A stretch of 64,000 nucleotides of DNA, from contig NZ_KI783301.1 in the NCBI RefSeq assembly GCF_000510645.1, positions 955,873 through 1,019,872 on the forward strand, written 5' to 3'. Below are positions 1 to 8,460 of this stretch, piece by piece. Within the stretch, counting starts at the first letter, position 1; every line of letters starts with the position of its first letter. The notes under the pieces were generated by a model. The model was not told the DNA's origin, searched no databases, and worked only from the letters and a program-made list of their open reading frames with translations. The DNA is from Thermicanus aegyptius DSM 12793 (GTDB taxonomy: Bacteria > Bacillota > Bacilli > Thermicanales > Thermicanaceae). Made by a program: the position numbers and the translations under genes.

Positions 1-500
1 TACGGCCGGAACGGATCATCGGCCTTCACTTTCTACATCCAGTGGCGAAGATTAACCTGGTGGAGATCATCCGGGGACTTCGGACCTCCGATGAGACCGT
101 GGCGAGAGCCAAAGAGTTTGTGGATCGCATTCAAAAAGTGGGAATTCAGGTGTATGAATCCCCAGGGTATGTGACCACCCGCCTCATCCTTACCTTGATC
201 AATGAAGCCGTCAATACCCTGATGGAGGGAGTCGCCAGTGCAGAAGAGATTGACGTGGCGATGAAAATTGGCTATGACTTCTCCAGGGGTCCTTTGGAGA
301 TGGCAGACCGTTTTGGGCTAGATTCGGTTCTCGCCGCCATGGAACGGCTCTTTCGGGAGTTTGGCGATCCCAAATTCCGTCCATCGCCGCTTCTGAGAAA
401 GTTGGTTCGAGCCGGTCAGTTGGGCGTTAAAACGGGAGAAGGCTTCTTCCGTTATACCGAAACCGGAGAACGGATCTCGAAACCCCTTGAGGAAGGATGA
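1..500 (+). CDS. 3-hydroxyacyl-CoA dehydrogenase, C-terminal part (5' end outside window)
   Basis: NAD-dependent 3-hydroxyacyl-CoA (probably 3-hydroxybutyryl-CoA) dehydrogenase, which interconverts 3-hydroxyacyl-CoA and 3-oxoacyl-CoA in fatty acid oxidation or butyrate-type metabolism. The reading frame is open from base 3, and its first residues include GLHFLHPVAK, the family's conserved HF-x-P-V motif with the catalytic His, followed by LVEIIRG. The all-helical C-terminal domain follows, with SPGYVTTRL, EEIDVAMKIGYDFSRGP and a terminal GVKTGEGFFRY. Only about 165 residues are present; the Rossmann NAD domain lies upstream of the window. The stop overlaps the start region of ackA, so the two are probably co-transcribed. 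The substrate chain length cannot be read from this part. Confidence 0.9.
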   Translation, partial: RPERIIGLHFLHPVAKINLVEIIRGLRTSDETVARAKEFVDRIQKVGIQVYESPGYVTTRLILTLINEAVNTLMEGVASAEEIDVAMKIGYDFSRGPLEMADRFGLDSVLAAMERLFREFGDPKFRPSPLLRKLVRAGQLGVKTGEGFFRYTETGERISKPLEEG

Positions 501-505
501 TGAGG

Positions 506-1759
506 ATGAAAGTGTTGGTCATCAATTCCGGCAGCTCTTCGTTAAAGTATCAGCTTTTTGACATGGAGAAGGAAATGGTTCTGGCAAAAGGCTTGGTGGA
601 ACGGATAGGCATGGAGACGGCTATTTTCTCCCATCAGCCATATTTCGGGGAAAAGGTGACGAAGGTAGGCCAGATCTTGGAACATAAAGAGGCGATCCGG
701 AAAGTGCTGGCATACCTTACCGACGAGAAGGTGGGCGTGATCAGCAATGTGGAGGAAATCTCCGCGGTTGGACACCGGGTAGTACATGGGGGTGAAGCGT
801 TCTCCGACGCCGCTTATCTTGATCCTGAAGTGATCCGCATCATCGAAAAAAACATCGAATTGGCTCCCCTCCATAATCCGGCCCACCTAAAGGGAATCTA
901 TGCGTTTCGTGAGTTGCTGGGCGGGGATTTTCCAATGGTTGCTGTATTTGATACCGCTTTCCATCAGACGATGCCGGAAGAAAGCTTCATGTATGCTTTA
1001 CCGATGGTTCTTTATAAGCGGCATAAGATTCGAAGGTACGGGTTTCATGGAACCTCCCATAAATTTGTAAGCCAGCGTCTTTCCGAGATCCTAGGCGAGT
1101 CCCTCGAGGGAAAGAAAGTGGTCTCCTGCCATATTGGAAATGGCGCCAGCATAACCGCTATCAAGGATGGCAAATCCTATGATACCAGCATGGGGATGAC
1201 TCCCTTGGAGGGATTGGTGATGGGAACTCGAAGCGGAGATATCGACCCGGCGGTGGTTCCCTTCGTTATGGCCAAAGAAGATTTAACCATCGGTGAGGTA
1301 AACTCCATGTTGAACAAACATAGCGGTCTATTAGGAATCTCCGGTTTAAGCTCCGATATGCGGGAGATTACCGCCGCCATGTTTGAAGGGCATCCAGGAG
1401 CTACCCTTGCTTTTAATCTATATATTCAACGGATTAAAAAATATATCGGGGCCTATGCCGCCGAGATGAACGGCATCGATGCCATCATATTTACAGGTGG
1501 CGTGGGAGAAAATTCGGAACTGGTAAGGAAAAGAGTGCTGGACGGTTTAACCTTTTTAGGGGTAGAATTAGATGATGCCTTAAACGAAGCGTCCAGTCCG
1601 AAAGAGCGGCGGATTACCACCGAGCGGTCCAAGGTGGCGGCTTATGTTATTCCCACCAATGAGGAATTGATGATCGCCCGGGAAACCCTCCGCGTAGTGA
1701 CGGAACGAAGGAAAGGAGAAAGAAAGAGTGACGAACATGCAAGTCAAGTTAGCCGATAG
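506..1759 (+). CDS. ackA: acetate kinase
   Basis: Acetate kinase converts acetate plus ATP to acetyl phosphate, or the reverse to make ATP in fermentation. The N-terminus MKVLVINSGSSSLKYQLFDM is the family's phosphate-binding signature, and HIGNGASITAI, a GTRSGDIDPA segment and TGGVGENSELVR near the C-terminus are the ASKHA-fold ATP-site motifs. I place the start at the ATG at 506, where AGGAAGG lies nine bases upstream; ATGs at 497 and 500 are too close to it. The protein is about 417 residues, slightly longer than usual because of a charged tail (ERRKGERKSDEHASQVSR) that overlaps the next gene. Butyrate kinase is less likely because its N-terminal signature differs. Confidence 0.95.
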   Translation: MKVLVINSGSSSLKYQLFDMEKEMVLAKGLVERIGMETAIFSHQPYFGEKVTKVGQILEHKEAIRKVLAYLTDEKVGVISNVEEISAVGHRVVHGGEAFSDAAYLDPEVIRIIEKNIELAPLHNPAHLKGIYAFRELLGGDFPMVAVFDTAFHQTMPEESFMYALPMVLYKRHKIRRYGFHGTSHKFVSQRLSEILGESLEGKKVVSCHIGNGASITAIKDGKSYDTSMGMTPLEGLVMGTRSGDIDPAVVPFVMAKEDLTIGEVNSMLNKHSGLLGISGLSSDMREITAAMFEGHPGATLAFNLYIQRIKKYIGAYAAEMNGIDAIIFTGGVGENSELVRKRVLDGLTFLGVELDDALNEASSPKERRITTERSKVAAYVIPTNEELMIARETLRVVTERRKGERKSDEHASQVSR

Positions 1760-2918
1760 GGTCTTAACCCTTTCTCCCTCTCCCACTTTAGCGATTACTG
1801 CCAAAGCAAAGCAGCTGAAAGCAGAAGGGCATGATGTCATCAGCCTGGGAGCCGGGGAACCTGATTTTAACACCCCTGCCCATATTATCGAGGCGGCTTA
1901 TGAGGCGATGAAGGAGGGCAAAACAAAGTATACCCCCTCCGGAGGCATTCCGGAGTTAAAAAAGGCGATTCAAAAAAAATTGGCAAAGGATCAAGGGTTG
2001 GAGTATGGACTAAATGAAATTCATGTAGCCGCAGGGGCGAAACATGCGCTTTACAATTTTTTTCAGGTCGTGGTAAATCCCGGCGATGAAGTTCTCATTC
2101 CCGTTCCTTACTGGGTTAGCTATCCGGAACAGGTGAAGCTGGCAGGGGGTGTTCCCGTCTATATTGAAGGAAAGGAAGAGAATGGGTTTAAAGTGACTGC
2201 GGACCAGGTAAAGGAGGCCATTACCGAGCGGACCAAGGCGATCATCATCAATTCGCCTTCCAATCCCACGGGCGCCGTCTATACGAGGGAGGAGTTGGAA
2301 GGGATCGGACGAGTGGCCATCGAACATCACCTCTGGATCGTATCCGATGAAATTTATGAGAAGCTGATTTATGAAGGGGAACATGTAAGCATCGCCTCGT
2401 TGGGTCCGGAGTTTAAAGAACATACCATTCTGTTTAACGGGGTCTCCAAACCCTATTCTATGACGGGTTGGCGGATCGGGTATGCGGCCGGGAATAAAGA
2501 GGTGCTGAAGGCCATGACCGACCTCTCCAGCCAGAGCGTCTCCAACCCGACCAGCATTAGCCAGTATGCCTCCATCGCCGCCCTGGAAGGAGACCAAACG
2601 CCGCTTCTTGAAATGAAGGCCGCATTTAAGGAGCGGCGGGACCGGCTGATTCCCCTCTTACGCCAGATTCCAGGCTTTCGCTGTGATGTACCTCACGGAG
2701 CTTTTTACATCTATCTGAATGTGGCCGAAGCGATGAAGAAGGCCGGCTTTACGGATGCAGATGCCTGGTCGGAGGCACTTCTGGAGAAGGAGAAGGTGGC
2801 TGTGGTCTCGGGGACCGGCTTCGGAACGAAGAACCATATCCGCATCTCTTATGCCACTTCGATGGCTGACCTGGAAGAAGCGGCCCGCAGGATGTACCGC
2901 TTTGTTACCGGAGGTTAA
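1728..2918 (+). CDS. aspB: aspartate aminotransferase (class I PLP aminotransferase)
   Basis: Pyridoxal-phosphate aminotransferase of the AspB (subgroup Ib) type, exchanging the amino group between aspartate and 2-oxoglutarate. Visible motifs are SLGAGEPDFNTP, the YTPSGGIPELKKAI substrate-side loop, NSPSNPTGAVY, SDEIYEKL and the PLP-lysine motif FNGVSKPYSMTGWR (Lys near residue 241). The GTG at 1728 is chosen because GAAAGGAG lies nine bases upstream; an ATG at 1737 is the alternative. It overlaps ackA by 32 bases, suggesting coupled translation. It is followed by asnS, as in Bacillus (aspB-asnS-dnaD), which supports a role in aspartate and asparagine supply. Confidence 0.92.
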   Translation: MTNMQVKLADRVLTLSPSPTLAITAKAKQLKAEGHDVISLGAGEPDFNTPAHIIEAAYEAMKEGKTKYTPSGGIPELKKAIQKKLAKDQGLEYGLNEIHVAAGAKHALYNFFQVVVNPGDEVLIPVPYWVSYPEQVKLAGGVPVYIEGKEENGFKVTADQVKEAITERTKAIIINSPSNPTGAVYTREELEGIGRVAIEHHLWIVSDEIYEKLIYEGEHVSIASLGPEFKEHTILFNGVSKPYSMTGWRIGYAAGNKEVLKAMTDLSSQSVSNPTSISQYASIAALEGDQTPLLEMKAAFKERRDRLIPLLRQIPGFRCDVPHGAFYIYLNVAEAMKKAGFTDADAWSEALLEKEKVAVVSGTGFGTKNHIRISYATSMADLEEAARRMYRFVTGG

Positions 2919-3036
2919 GCCGCCTCCTGAAGGAAATGCGCTTGGGGATGAAGACGGAATTCTGAATAGATCTCCGACGGACGAAGGTTTCATGGACAGG
3001 TAAAGAAAGGAGAGATCCCCTCGCTCGTCACATAGG

Positions 3037-3063
3037 GAACGTCTGATTGACGTTCTTTTTTTT
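3037..3063 (+). terminator. Rho-independent terminator after aspB
   Basis: A perfect 7-bp stem (GAACGTC at 3037-3043, GACGTTC at 3049-3055) with a 5-base loop is followed by eight T residues. It ends the ackA-aspB transcript and physically overlaps the asnS promoter. Confidence 0.85.
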
Positions 3064-3076
3064 GCTGGGGTATAAT
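3048..3076 (+). promoter_or_regulatory. sigma-A promoter of asnS
   Basis: TTGACG at 3048-3053 and TATAAT at 3071-3076 are separated by 17 bp, giving a predicted transcription start near 3083. The -35 box lies in the loop and 3' arm of the preceding terminator hairpin, so terminator and promoter share DNA. Confidence 0.85.
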
Positions 3077-3108
3077 GAATGGGACATCTAGTATTGGAGG
3101 GGCGAACT

Positions 3109-4398
3109 GTGAACGCAACCATAGGAACCATTTCCCATTATGAGGGTCAAGAGGTCCGTTTGGGCGCCTGGTTATATAACAAACGATCGAGCGGTAAGAT
3201 CCAATTTTTACAACTAAGGGACGGCACAGGCTTTATCCAAGGCGTCTTGGTGAAAAACGAGGTTTCGCCGGAGGTATGGGAGGCCGCCCAGACATTAACG
3301 CAAGAAAGTTCGCTATACATAACCGGAACCGTACGGAAAGAGGAGAGGGCTCCGAGCGGATATGAACTTTCGGTGCGCGATCTGGAAGTGATTCAGATCG
3401 CGGAAGAATATCCCATCGCCCTCAAGGAACACGGGACCGAATTCCTCATGGATCACCGCCATCTTTGGATCCGTACCCCGCGGCAGCGGGCAATCTTAAG
3501 GATTCGCGATGAGGTGATCCGTGCCACCTATGATTTCTTCCATGAACGGGGGTTCGTCAAGGTAGATCCGCCCATCCTCACCCCCACCACCGCCGAAGGG
3601 ACAACCAACCTTTTCCAAACCCAGTATTTTGATGAAGTGGCTTACCTTTCCCAAAGCGGTCAACTTTATATGGAAGCGGCCGCGATGGCGCTGGGACGAG
3701 TCTATTCCTTCGGCCCCACCTTCCGGGCGGAAAAATCGAAGACGAGAAAGCATCTGATTGAATTTTGGATGATTGAGCCGGAGATGGCCTTTGTGGAGCA
3801 TGAAGAGAGTATGAAAATACAGGAGGAATACGTTTCCTATCTGGTGGAGCGAGTCCTCGCCCGCTGTTCCTTGGAGCTTAAAACGTTGGAGCGGGATGTG
3901 AAGAAGTTGGAAGCGATTAAGCCTCCGTTTCCGAGGGTTACCTATGACGAGGCGATGAAGCGACTGAAAGAGAAGGGATTCGAGATCACCTGGGGGGAAG
4001 ATTTCGGCGCACCCCATGAGGTGGCCTTGGCGGAGGATCATGATCGGCCCATCTTCATCACCCACTGGCCGGTCGAGACGAAGGCGTTCTACATGAAACC
4101 GGACCCGACGCGGCCGGAGGTGGTCCTCTGCGCCGATCTGATCGCACCGGAGGGCTACGGGGAGATCATCGGAGGAAGCCAGAGGATCGATGACCCTGCC
4201 CTTTTGGAGGAGCGCTTTAGGGAACATCACCTCTCTCCAGAAAGCTACAAGTGGTACCTCGATCTTCGCCGTTACGGAAGCGTTCCTCACTCCGGTTTCG
4301 GATTAGGTCTGGAGCGGACGGTCGCCTGGATCGCCGGCGTCGAGCATGTGCGGGAGACCATCCCGTTCCCCCGTCTCTTGAATCGGCTTTATCCTTGA
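3109..4398 (+). CDS. asnS: asparaginyl-tRNA synthetase
   Basis: Class II aminoacyl-tRNA synthetase that charges tRNA-Asn. An N-terminal OB-fold anticodon-binding domain (about residues 1-110, [24 protein letters not shown]) is followed by the catalytic core with motif 2 ([21 protein letters not shown]) and motif 3 ([13 protein letters not shown]). The GTG at 3109 is preferred: GGAGGGG lies six bases upstream, whereas an in-frame ATG at 3079 precedes the predicted transcript start. That gives 429 residues, normal for the family. A direct AspB-AsnS neighbourhood is common in Bacilli. There is no T-box before it; control appears to be from a plain sigma-A promoter. Confidence 0.95.
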   Translation: MNATIGTISHYEGQEVRLGAWLYNKRSSGKIQFLQLRDGTGFIQGVLVKNEVSPEVWEAAQTLTQESSLYITGTVRKEERAPSGYELSVRDLEVIQIAEEYPIALKEHGTEFLMDHRHLWIRTPRQRAILRIRDEVIRATYDFFHERGFVKVDPPILTPTTAEGTTNLFQTQYFDEVAYLSQSGQLYMEAAAMALGRVYSFGPTFRAEKSKTRKHLIEFWMIEPEMAFVEHEESMKIQEEYVSYLVERVLARCSLELKTLERDVKKLEAIKPPFPRVTYDEAMKRLKEKGFEITWGEDFGAPHEVALAEDHDRPIFITHWPVETKAFYMKPDPTRPEVVLCADLIAPEGYGEIIGGSQRIDDPALLEERFREHHLSPESYKWYLDLRRYGSVPHSGFGLGLERTVAWIAGVEHVRETIPFPRLLNRLYP

Positions 4399-4400
4399 GA

Positions 4401-4513
4401 TTCTCCCTTTTCTCATCCGATTCTCATCTTCTTTTAAAAAAAGAATAAGCAGGGGTTCAAGTTCATTTCATCTTTCCTTCTTATAATGTGGAGTGTAAGG
4501 GAGAAACCTTACA
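4401..4513 (+). promoter_or_regulatory. promoter region of the PepSY gene with direct repeats and 5' hairpin
   Basis: TATAAT at 4482-4487 is a clear -10, but no good -35 lies 16-18 bp upstream, as expected for an activated promoter. Upstream are two exact TTCTCATC repeats (4410-4417 and 4421-4428) with an 11-bp period, plus a partial copy TTCTCCCT at 4401-4408; OmpR-family regulators typically bind such helical-turn repeats. The predicted mRNA begins with a 7-bp stem-loop (TGTAAGG 4494-4500, CCTTACA 4507-4513). Binding by the neighbouring response regulator is inference. Confidence 0.5.
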
Positions 4514-4539
4514 TACACCATTTGAGGGAGGAATGAAAG

Positions 4540-5067
4540 ATGAGAAAGAAATGGATTGCCCTTGCCCTGGGAGCCGCCCTGGTTGGTGGCGGGGTGGCCG
4601 CATCTCTGTATTCCGGAACCAATGCCTTTGCCGCCGGCGCCAATTCCAACGGAGCGGCTTCTCCTGCCACGCAAAGCCTAGTCCAACAGAAGGAGGAGGC
4701 GGAGAAATCCACACCTCAACAGGAAGCGAATGAGGCGGCTAGCCTGGTCAAAGAGGTGACCGTATCCCAGGATCAGGCGGTGCAGTCCGCGTTGGCCAAA
4801 GTACCCGGGACCGTCGTAAAGAGCCAATTAGATGATGAGAATGGGCTTGTGGTTTACAGCATTGAAGTAAAAAAGCAGGATGGAACTTCCGTTGACGTGA
4901 AGGTGGACGGAAAGACGGGACAGGTTGTGAAGACTGAGTCCGACGAGGGCAACGAAAAAGGAGTCGAAAAGGGAGAAGGGCAAGAGGGCGCCGAAACCGG
5001 CACGGCAGATCATGATCAGGTTCAGCATGAAGAACAAGGTGAACACCAAGGAGATAACGGGCAATAA
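4540..5067 (+). CDS. exported PepSY-domain protein
   Basis: A 175-residue exported protein. Residues 1-32 form a signal peptide or membrane anchor (MRKKW, a hydrophobic Ala/Gly/Val stretch, then a possible AFA cleavage site). A linker follows, then one PepSY domain (about residues 65-135, with VSQDQAVQSALAKVPGTV and VYSIEVKKQDGTSVDVKVDGKTGQVV). The C-terminal 35 residues are highly acidic and Glu/Gln/Gly-rich with several His. PepSY domains are thought to bind or inhibit proteins at the cell envelope. It lies directly upstream of a response regulator and sensor kinase, separated by a terminator, so it is a likely target or modulator of that system. GGAGG precedes the start at good spacing. 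Confidence 0.8.
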   Translation: MRKKWIALALGAALVGGGVAASLYSGTNAFAAGANSNGAASPATQSLVQQKEEAEKSTPQQEANEAASLVKEVTVSQDQAVQSALAKVPGTVVKSQLDDENGLVVYSIEVKKQDGTSVDVKVDGKTGQVVKTESDEGNEKGVEKGEGQEGAETGTADHDQVQHEEQGEHQGDNGQ

Positions 5068-5108
5068 CCTTTCGCCCTACAAGCGATAGGGAGCATTGAC
5101 AAAAGATT

Positions 5109-5137
5109 CCCTCCTGCAGTTGTAGGAGGGTTTTTTT
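5109..5137 (+). terminator. Rho-independent terminator after the PepSY gene
   Basis: CCCTCCT at 5109-5115 pairs with AGGAGGG at 5124-5130, followed by seven T residues. It separates the PepSY gene from the two-component genes. Confidence 0.85.
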
Positions 5138-5197
5138 CTACATAGAGATTCGTTACACTAAACACAGGAAGCCTGATAGAGATGAGAGGGAGATCCG

Positions 5198-5890
5198 ATG
5201 GAACCAAAGCGTGTCCTCATCATTGAAGATGAAAAGAATGTCTCCAGATTTATCCAGCTTGAATTGCAGCATGAAGGATATGAGCCGGAGGTTGTCCACG
5301 ATGGAAGAACAGGATTGGAACGAGCGATGGAAGAGGAGTGGGATCTTATCCTTCTTGATTTGATGTTGCCTGGATTAAACGGTTTGGAGATCTGCCGCCG
5401 CATTCGCGCGGTCAAATATACTCCGATCATCATGCTGACGGCGAGGGATGGGGTGATGGACCGGGTTGCCGGGCTGGAGAGCGGCGCTGATGATTACATC
5501 CCTAAGCCTTTTGCCATTGAGGAATTGCTGGCACGCATGAGAGCCCTCTTTCGTCGGGTGGAGGAGCTTCGTAAGGGAAACGAAGAGGAAAAAAGAATAC
5601 TTACCTTTCGGGATTTGATCATCGATCTGGACGGAGTGAGGGTAACCCGGAATGGAGAGGAGATTGAACTCACCAAGCGGGAATATGATCTGCTTGTTTA
5701 TCTTGTGGAAAATCGGGGGCGTGTCATCTCCAGAGAACAGCTGTTAAATGAGGTCTGGGGATATGAAGCCTTTATCGAAACCAATGTGGTGGATGTATAC
5801 ATTCGGTATCTCCGGAATAAGTTAGATCTTCCCCAGGAGGAGAGCTATATTCAGACCATTCGGGGGAAGGGATACGTGATGCGAAATTGA
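5198..5890 (+). CDS. OmpR-family response regulator
   Basis: Two-component response regulator of 230 residues. The receiver domain (1-120) shows the acidic pair EDE near residue 10, the phospho-acceptor Asp54 in LILLDLMLPG, the Thr of MLTARD and the Lys of YIPKPF. A winged-helix DNA-binding domain (about 135-230) shows LTKREYDLLVYLVENRGRVISREQLLNEVWGY and a terminal IRGKGYVM, typical of the OmpR/PhoB class. GAGAGGGAG precedes the ATG. It overlaps the kinase gene by four bases and should be activated by it. Its targets probably include the upstream PepSY gene, where 11-bp-spaced direct repeats occur. The family member cannot be named from sequence alone. Confidence 0.93.
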   Translation: MEPKRVLIIEDEKNVSRFIQLELQHEGYEPEVVHDGRTGLERAMEEEWDLILLDLMLPGLNGLEICRRIRAVKYTPIIMLTARDGVMDRVAGLESGADDYIPKPFAIEELLARMRALFRRVEELRKGNEEEKRILTFRDLIIDLDGVRVTRNGEEIELTKREYDLLVYLVENRGRVISREQLLNEVWGYEAFIETNVVDVYIRYLRNKLDLPQEESYIQTIRGKGYVMRN

Positions 5891-7356
5891 AAAGGATGAA
5901 ACGGTTCTTTCAATCCCTCCCCATTCGTTGGCAAATGACCTTTTGGGCTTTTTTGCTCCTTTTTTCGCTCTTCATATTTTATAACTTCGTACAGTTTTAT
6001 TTGCTTCAACGCTGGTTTTATCAGTTGGAGAGGGATGCCGCCAATGCAAAAGGGGAAGAGATCTTGTTTTTTCTCTCCCAACAAGGGGTAAAAGAACCAT
6101 CCGATCTTCAGCGGATCCGACCCCTTTTATACCGTTTCTTGGACGAGAACCAGACCGTAAAGATCATGAACCGTAAGGGAGAGATCCTTTTAACGTTACA
6201 GGAGAATGAGAATCAGATGAACGAGGGGGCTCAAATGAATCAAGAATCCTCCTTTTTCGATCTGTTCGATTGGTTAAGGGGAAAGGAAGAGGGGCTGGAT
6301 TTCTGGAATGGGGAGACTCATTTTTTGTCCATCCGCAGGAAGATCTCTCTCGGAAACGTCCAGGGAGTAGTAGAGATCATCAACCGGATGGACCGATATG
6401 ATCAGTTCATGAAACAATTTTTCCTCCTTATGTTGGGGGGGACGGGGATCGCCTCTCTTCTCAGCCTGTTAGGGGGGGCTTGGTTGGCCCGTAAGCTCCT
6501 TACCCCCATCCGTTCCTTGTCGGATGCGATGCAGCGGATCGGAAGAGGGGGATTTCACGAACGTGTTCCCGTGAAGGAGAATCACGATGAACTTTCCCGC
6601 CTCTCTATCGCCTTTAACCAGATGATGGACCGGGTGGAGGAATCTTTTCTAAAACAAAAGCAGTTTGTGGAAGATGCTTCCCATGAGCTGCGCACCCCGT
6701 TGGCTGCGATTGAGGGCCATCTCTCCCTTTTGGAGAGATGGGGAAAGGAAGAACCGGAGGTGCTGAATGAGTCGTTGAAAGCTTCCCTTTTCGAGACCAA
6801 ACGTTTAAAGAGATTGGTGAATGAGCTTTTGGAAGTAAGCCGTGCGGAAAGGGAGGGAGAGGAGGAATATTGGACGGATCCGCTCCCGATTTTGCAGCAA
6901 ATCGAACGGAATTTCCGCTCTCTTTATCCTGAGGTGACACTTCATACGGATTTGAAGGTGGAAGGAATCTGCCTTCCGGTAAGAGGCGAGCACCTCGAAC
7001 AGATTCTCTACATTTTTTTGGAGAATGCGGTGAAATATTCGGAGGATGAGAAGGAGGTATCATTAACCGCTTCCCTTGAAGGGGATCGATGCCTCATTTC
7101 GGTGTCGGACCGTGGCATTGGGATTGCAAAGGAAGATCTCCCTTATATCTTTGATCGATTTTACCGTGCCGATAAAGCACGCAGCAGCGCCAAAGGGGGA
7201 TATGGGTTAGGATTGGCCATCGCGAAACGCCTGGTGGAGAGAAGCGGAGGGAGCATTAAAGTGAACAGCCAACTATCCAAGGGGACCCGGATCGAAGTGG
7301 GCTGGAGATTTGAAAGGCAAAAAGGCAATCATTGCACATCTCCCCCGGGGAAATAA
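5887..7356 (+). CDS. membrane sensor histidine kinase
   Basis: Sensor kinase of 489 residues that would phosphorylate the preceding response regulator. Two membrane helices (about residues 17-40 and 180-200) flank an extracytoplasmic domain of about 140 residues. A HAMP segment follows, then HisKA with phospho-acceptor His266 in DASHELRTPLAAIEGHL, and an HATPase domain with the N box (FLENAVKYSED), G1 box (DRGIGIAKEDL), F box (IFDRFYRADKARS) and G2 box (GYGLGLAIAK). The TTG at 5887 overlaps the regulator's stop; ATG at 5896 is an equally good start. The sensed signal is unknown, though the PepSY neighbour suggests envelope or protein-quality sensing. Confidence 0.92.
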   Translation: MKRMKRFFQSLPIRWQMTFWAFLLLFSLFIFYNFVQFYLLQRWFYQLERDAANAKGEEILFFLSQQGVKEPSDLQRIRPLLYRFLDENQTVKIMNRKGEILLTLQENENQMNEGAQMNQESSFFDLFDWLRGKEEGLDFWNGETHFLSIRRKISLGNVQGVVEIINRMDRYDQFMKQFFLLMLGGTGIASLLSLLGGAWLARKLLTPIRSLSDAMQRIGRGGFHERVPVKENHDELSRLSIAFNQMMDRVEESFLKQKQFVEDASHELRTPLAAIEGHLSLLERWGKEEPEVLNESLKASLFETKRLKRLVNELLEVSRAEREGEEEYWTDPLPILQQIERNFRSLYPEVTLHTDLKVEGICLPVRGEHLEQILYIFLENAVKYSEDEKEVSLTASLEGDRCLISVSDRGIGIAKEDLPYIFDRFYRADKARSSAKGGYGLGLAIAKRLVERSGGSIKVNSQLSKGTRIEVGWRFERQKGNHCTSPPGK

Positions 7357-7372
7357 AATGGGAGATTCTGAG

Positions 7373-7398
7373 AAACCGAATGAGATCGGCTTTTTTCC
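7373..7398 (+). terminator. possible weak terminator after the kinase gene
   Basis: A short CCGA/TCGG stem with a six-base loop is followed by C and six T residues. The stem is only four base pairs, so the call is tentative. Confidence 0.35.
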
Positions 7399-7522
7399 AA
7401 GAGCCGGATGGGAATTAGTCTTTAAGAACATCGATATGGGGGAGGGGAAGTGTGGCGAATCTTCTCTTTCCCCTCTCTTTCTATTCAGGGTATAATGGAG
7501 AGGTGAGAGGTGAAAAACGAGG

Positions 7523-8251
7523 ATGGACGTATGGATCGACTGGCTTTTGGACGGCACCGTCTCCCTCCCGAAGATCTTTTTCAGGTATGCGAAGCGGATG
7601 GGACTGAACGACACCCAGTTCTTAATTTTGCTCCACATCATCGTTTTTGAGAAAGAGGGCAATTCTTTCCCCACATTTAAAGAACTGGAGGAGCGCATGG
7701 ATTTACCTGCCCTTCAGGTTCAGAAAGAGGTCTTCCAGTTAATGAAGGAAGGGTTTTTAAGTCTGGAGCAAGGGGTTGACCCTCTGGGCAAGGTGAATGA
7801 ACGGTATAACCTAAGACCCCTCTTTCAGAAGTTGCTTCGGACGTGGGAGGAGGAGCAAAAGCGGACGAAAGAGAACCTTTCTCCCGCAAATGGAATTGAT
7901 CTGTTCAGTCGTTTTGAACAAGCTTTTGGTCGCCCCATCTCTCCGATGGAAGCGGATCTCATGAGCCAATGGCTGGACAAGGATCATTATTCCCACGAAT
8001 TGATCATCGCCGCGTTGGAAGAGGCGACCCTCCTCGGCATCGCCAATATGAAGTATATTGACCGTATCCTCTTCGAATGGACGAGACAAGGAATAAAGAA
8101 CCGTGAGGAAGCCCGGGAATATGCGCTCCGCTTCCGGGAGAAGCAGTATGAACGGCTCCAAGGTGAGAAAAGGCAGAGGCAAGGGGCGGAGAGTTCCTCC
8201 CCCGAGATTCGCTTTCCCCAATTTAATTGGCTCAATACACCTTCCAACTAA
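7523..8251 (+). CDS. dnaD: DNA replication initiation protein DnaD
   Basis: DnaD family primosomal protein that remodels oriC DNA and helps load the replicative helicase in low-GC Gram-positive bacteria. The 242-residue protein has the winged-helix N-domain (LLDGTVSLPKIFFRYAKRMGLNDTQFLILLHI, FPTFKELEERMDL) and the C-terminal DnaB_2 domain (FEQAFGRPISPMEADLMSQWLDKDHYSHELIIAALEEA, IDRILFEWTRQGI), followed by a basic tail. An in-frame TGA at 7511 excludes an earlier start. A -10 TATAAT sits at 7491-7496 with a poor -35. In Bacillus dnaD follows asnS directly; here the PepSY and two-component genes lie between them and no nth gene follows. Confidence 0.92.
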   Translation: MDVWIDWLLDGTVSLPKIFFRYAKRMGLNDTQFLILLHIIVFEKEGNSFPTFKELEERMDLPALQVQKEVFQLMKEGFLSLEQGVDPLGKVNERYNLRPLFQKLLRTWEEEQKRTKENLSPANGIDLFSRFEQAFGRPISPMEADLMSQWLDKDHYSHELIIAALEEATLLGIANMKYIDRILFEWTRQGIKNREEAREYALRFREKQYERLQGEKRQRQGAESSSPEIRFPQFNWLNTPSN

Positions 8252-8460
8252 TTTTTCTAGAAAAAAGGCGTTCCCCCCATGTTTTTTTTCCGTAAGTATT
8301 GTATAATAATAAAAAATGGAAAGACGAATAAAGTGGGTGATGATCTTCTTTCGCGATGAATGGATGTTCATCCCGTATTGGAGTGTACCGTAGCATTTTT
8401 GTTTGAAAGAGAGCGTAAGCGAAAATCCTCGGGCAATCTAATGAAAAGAATTGAGGAGAT

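Noticed and set aside
3079-3108. Earlier ATG start for asnS
   Set aside because: It lies before the predicted transcription start and has no ribosome site; GTG 3109 has a good one.
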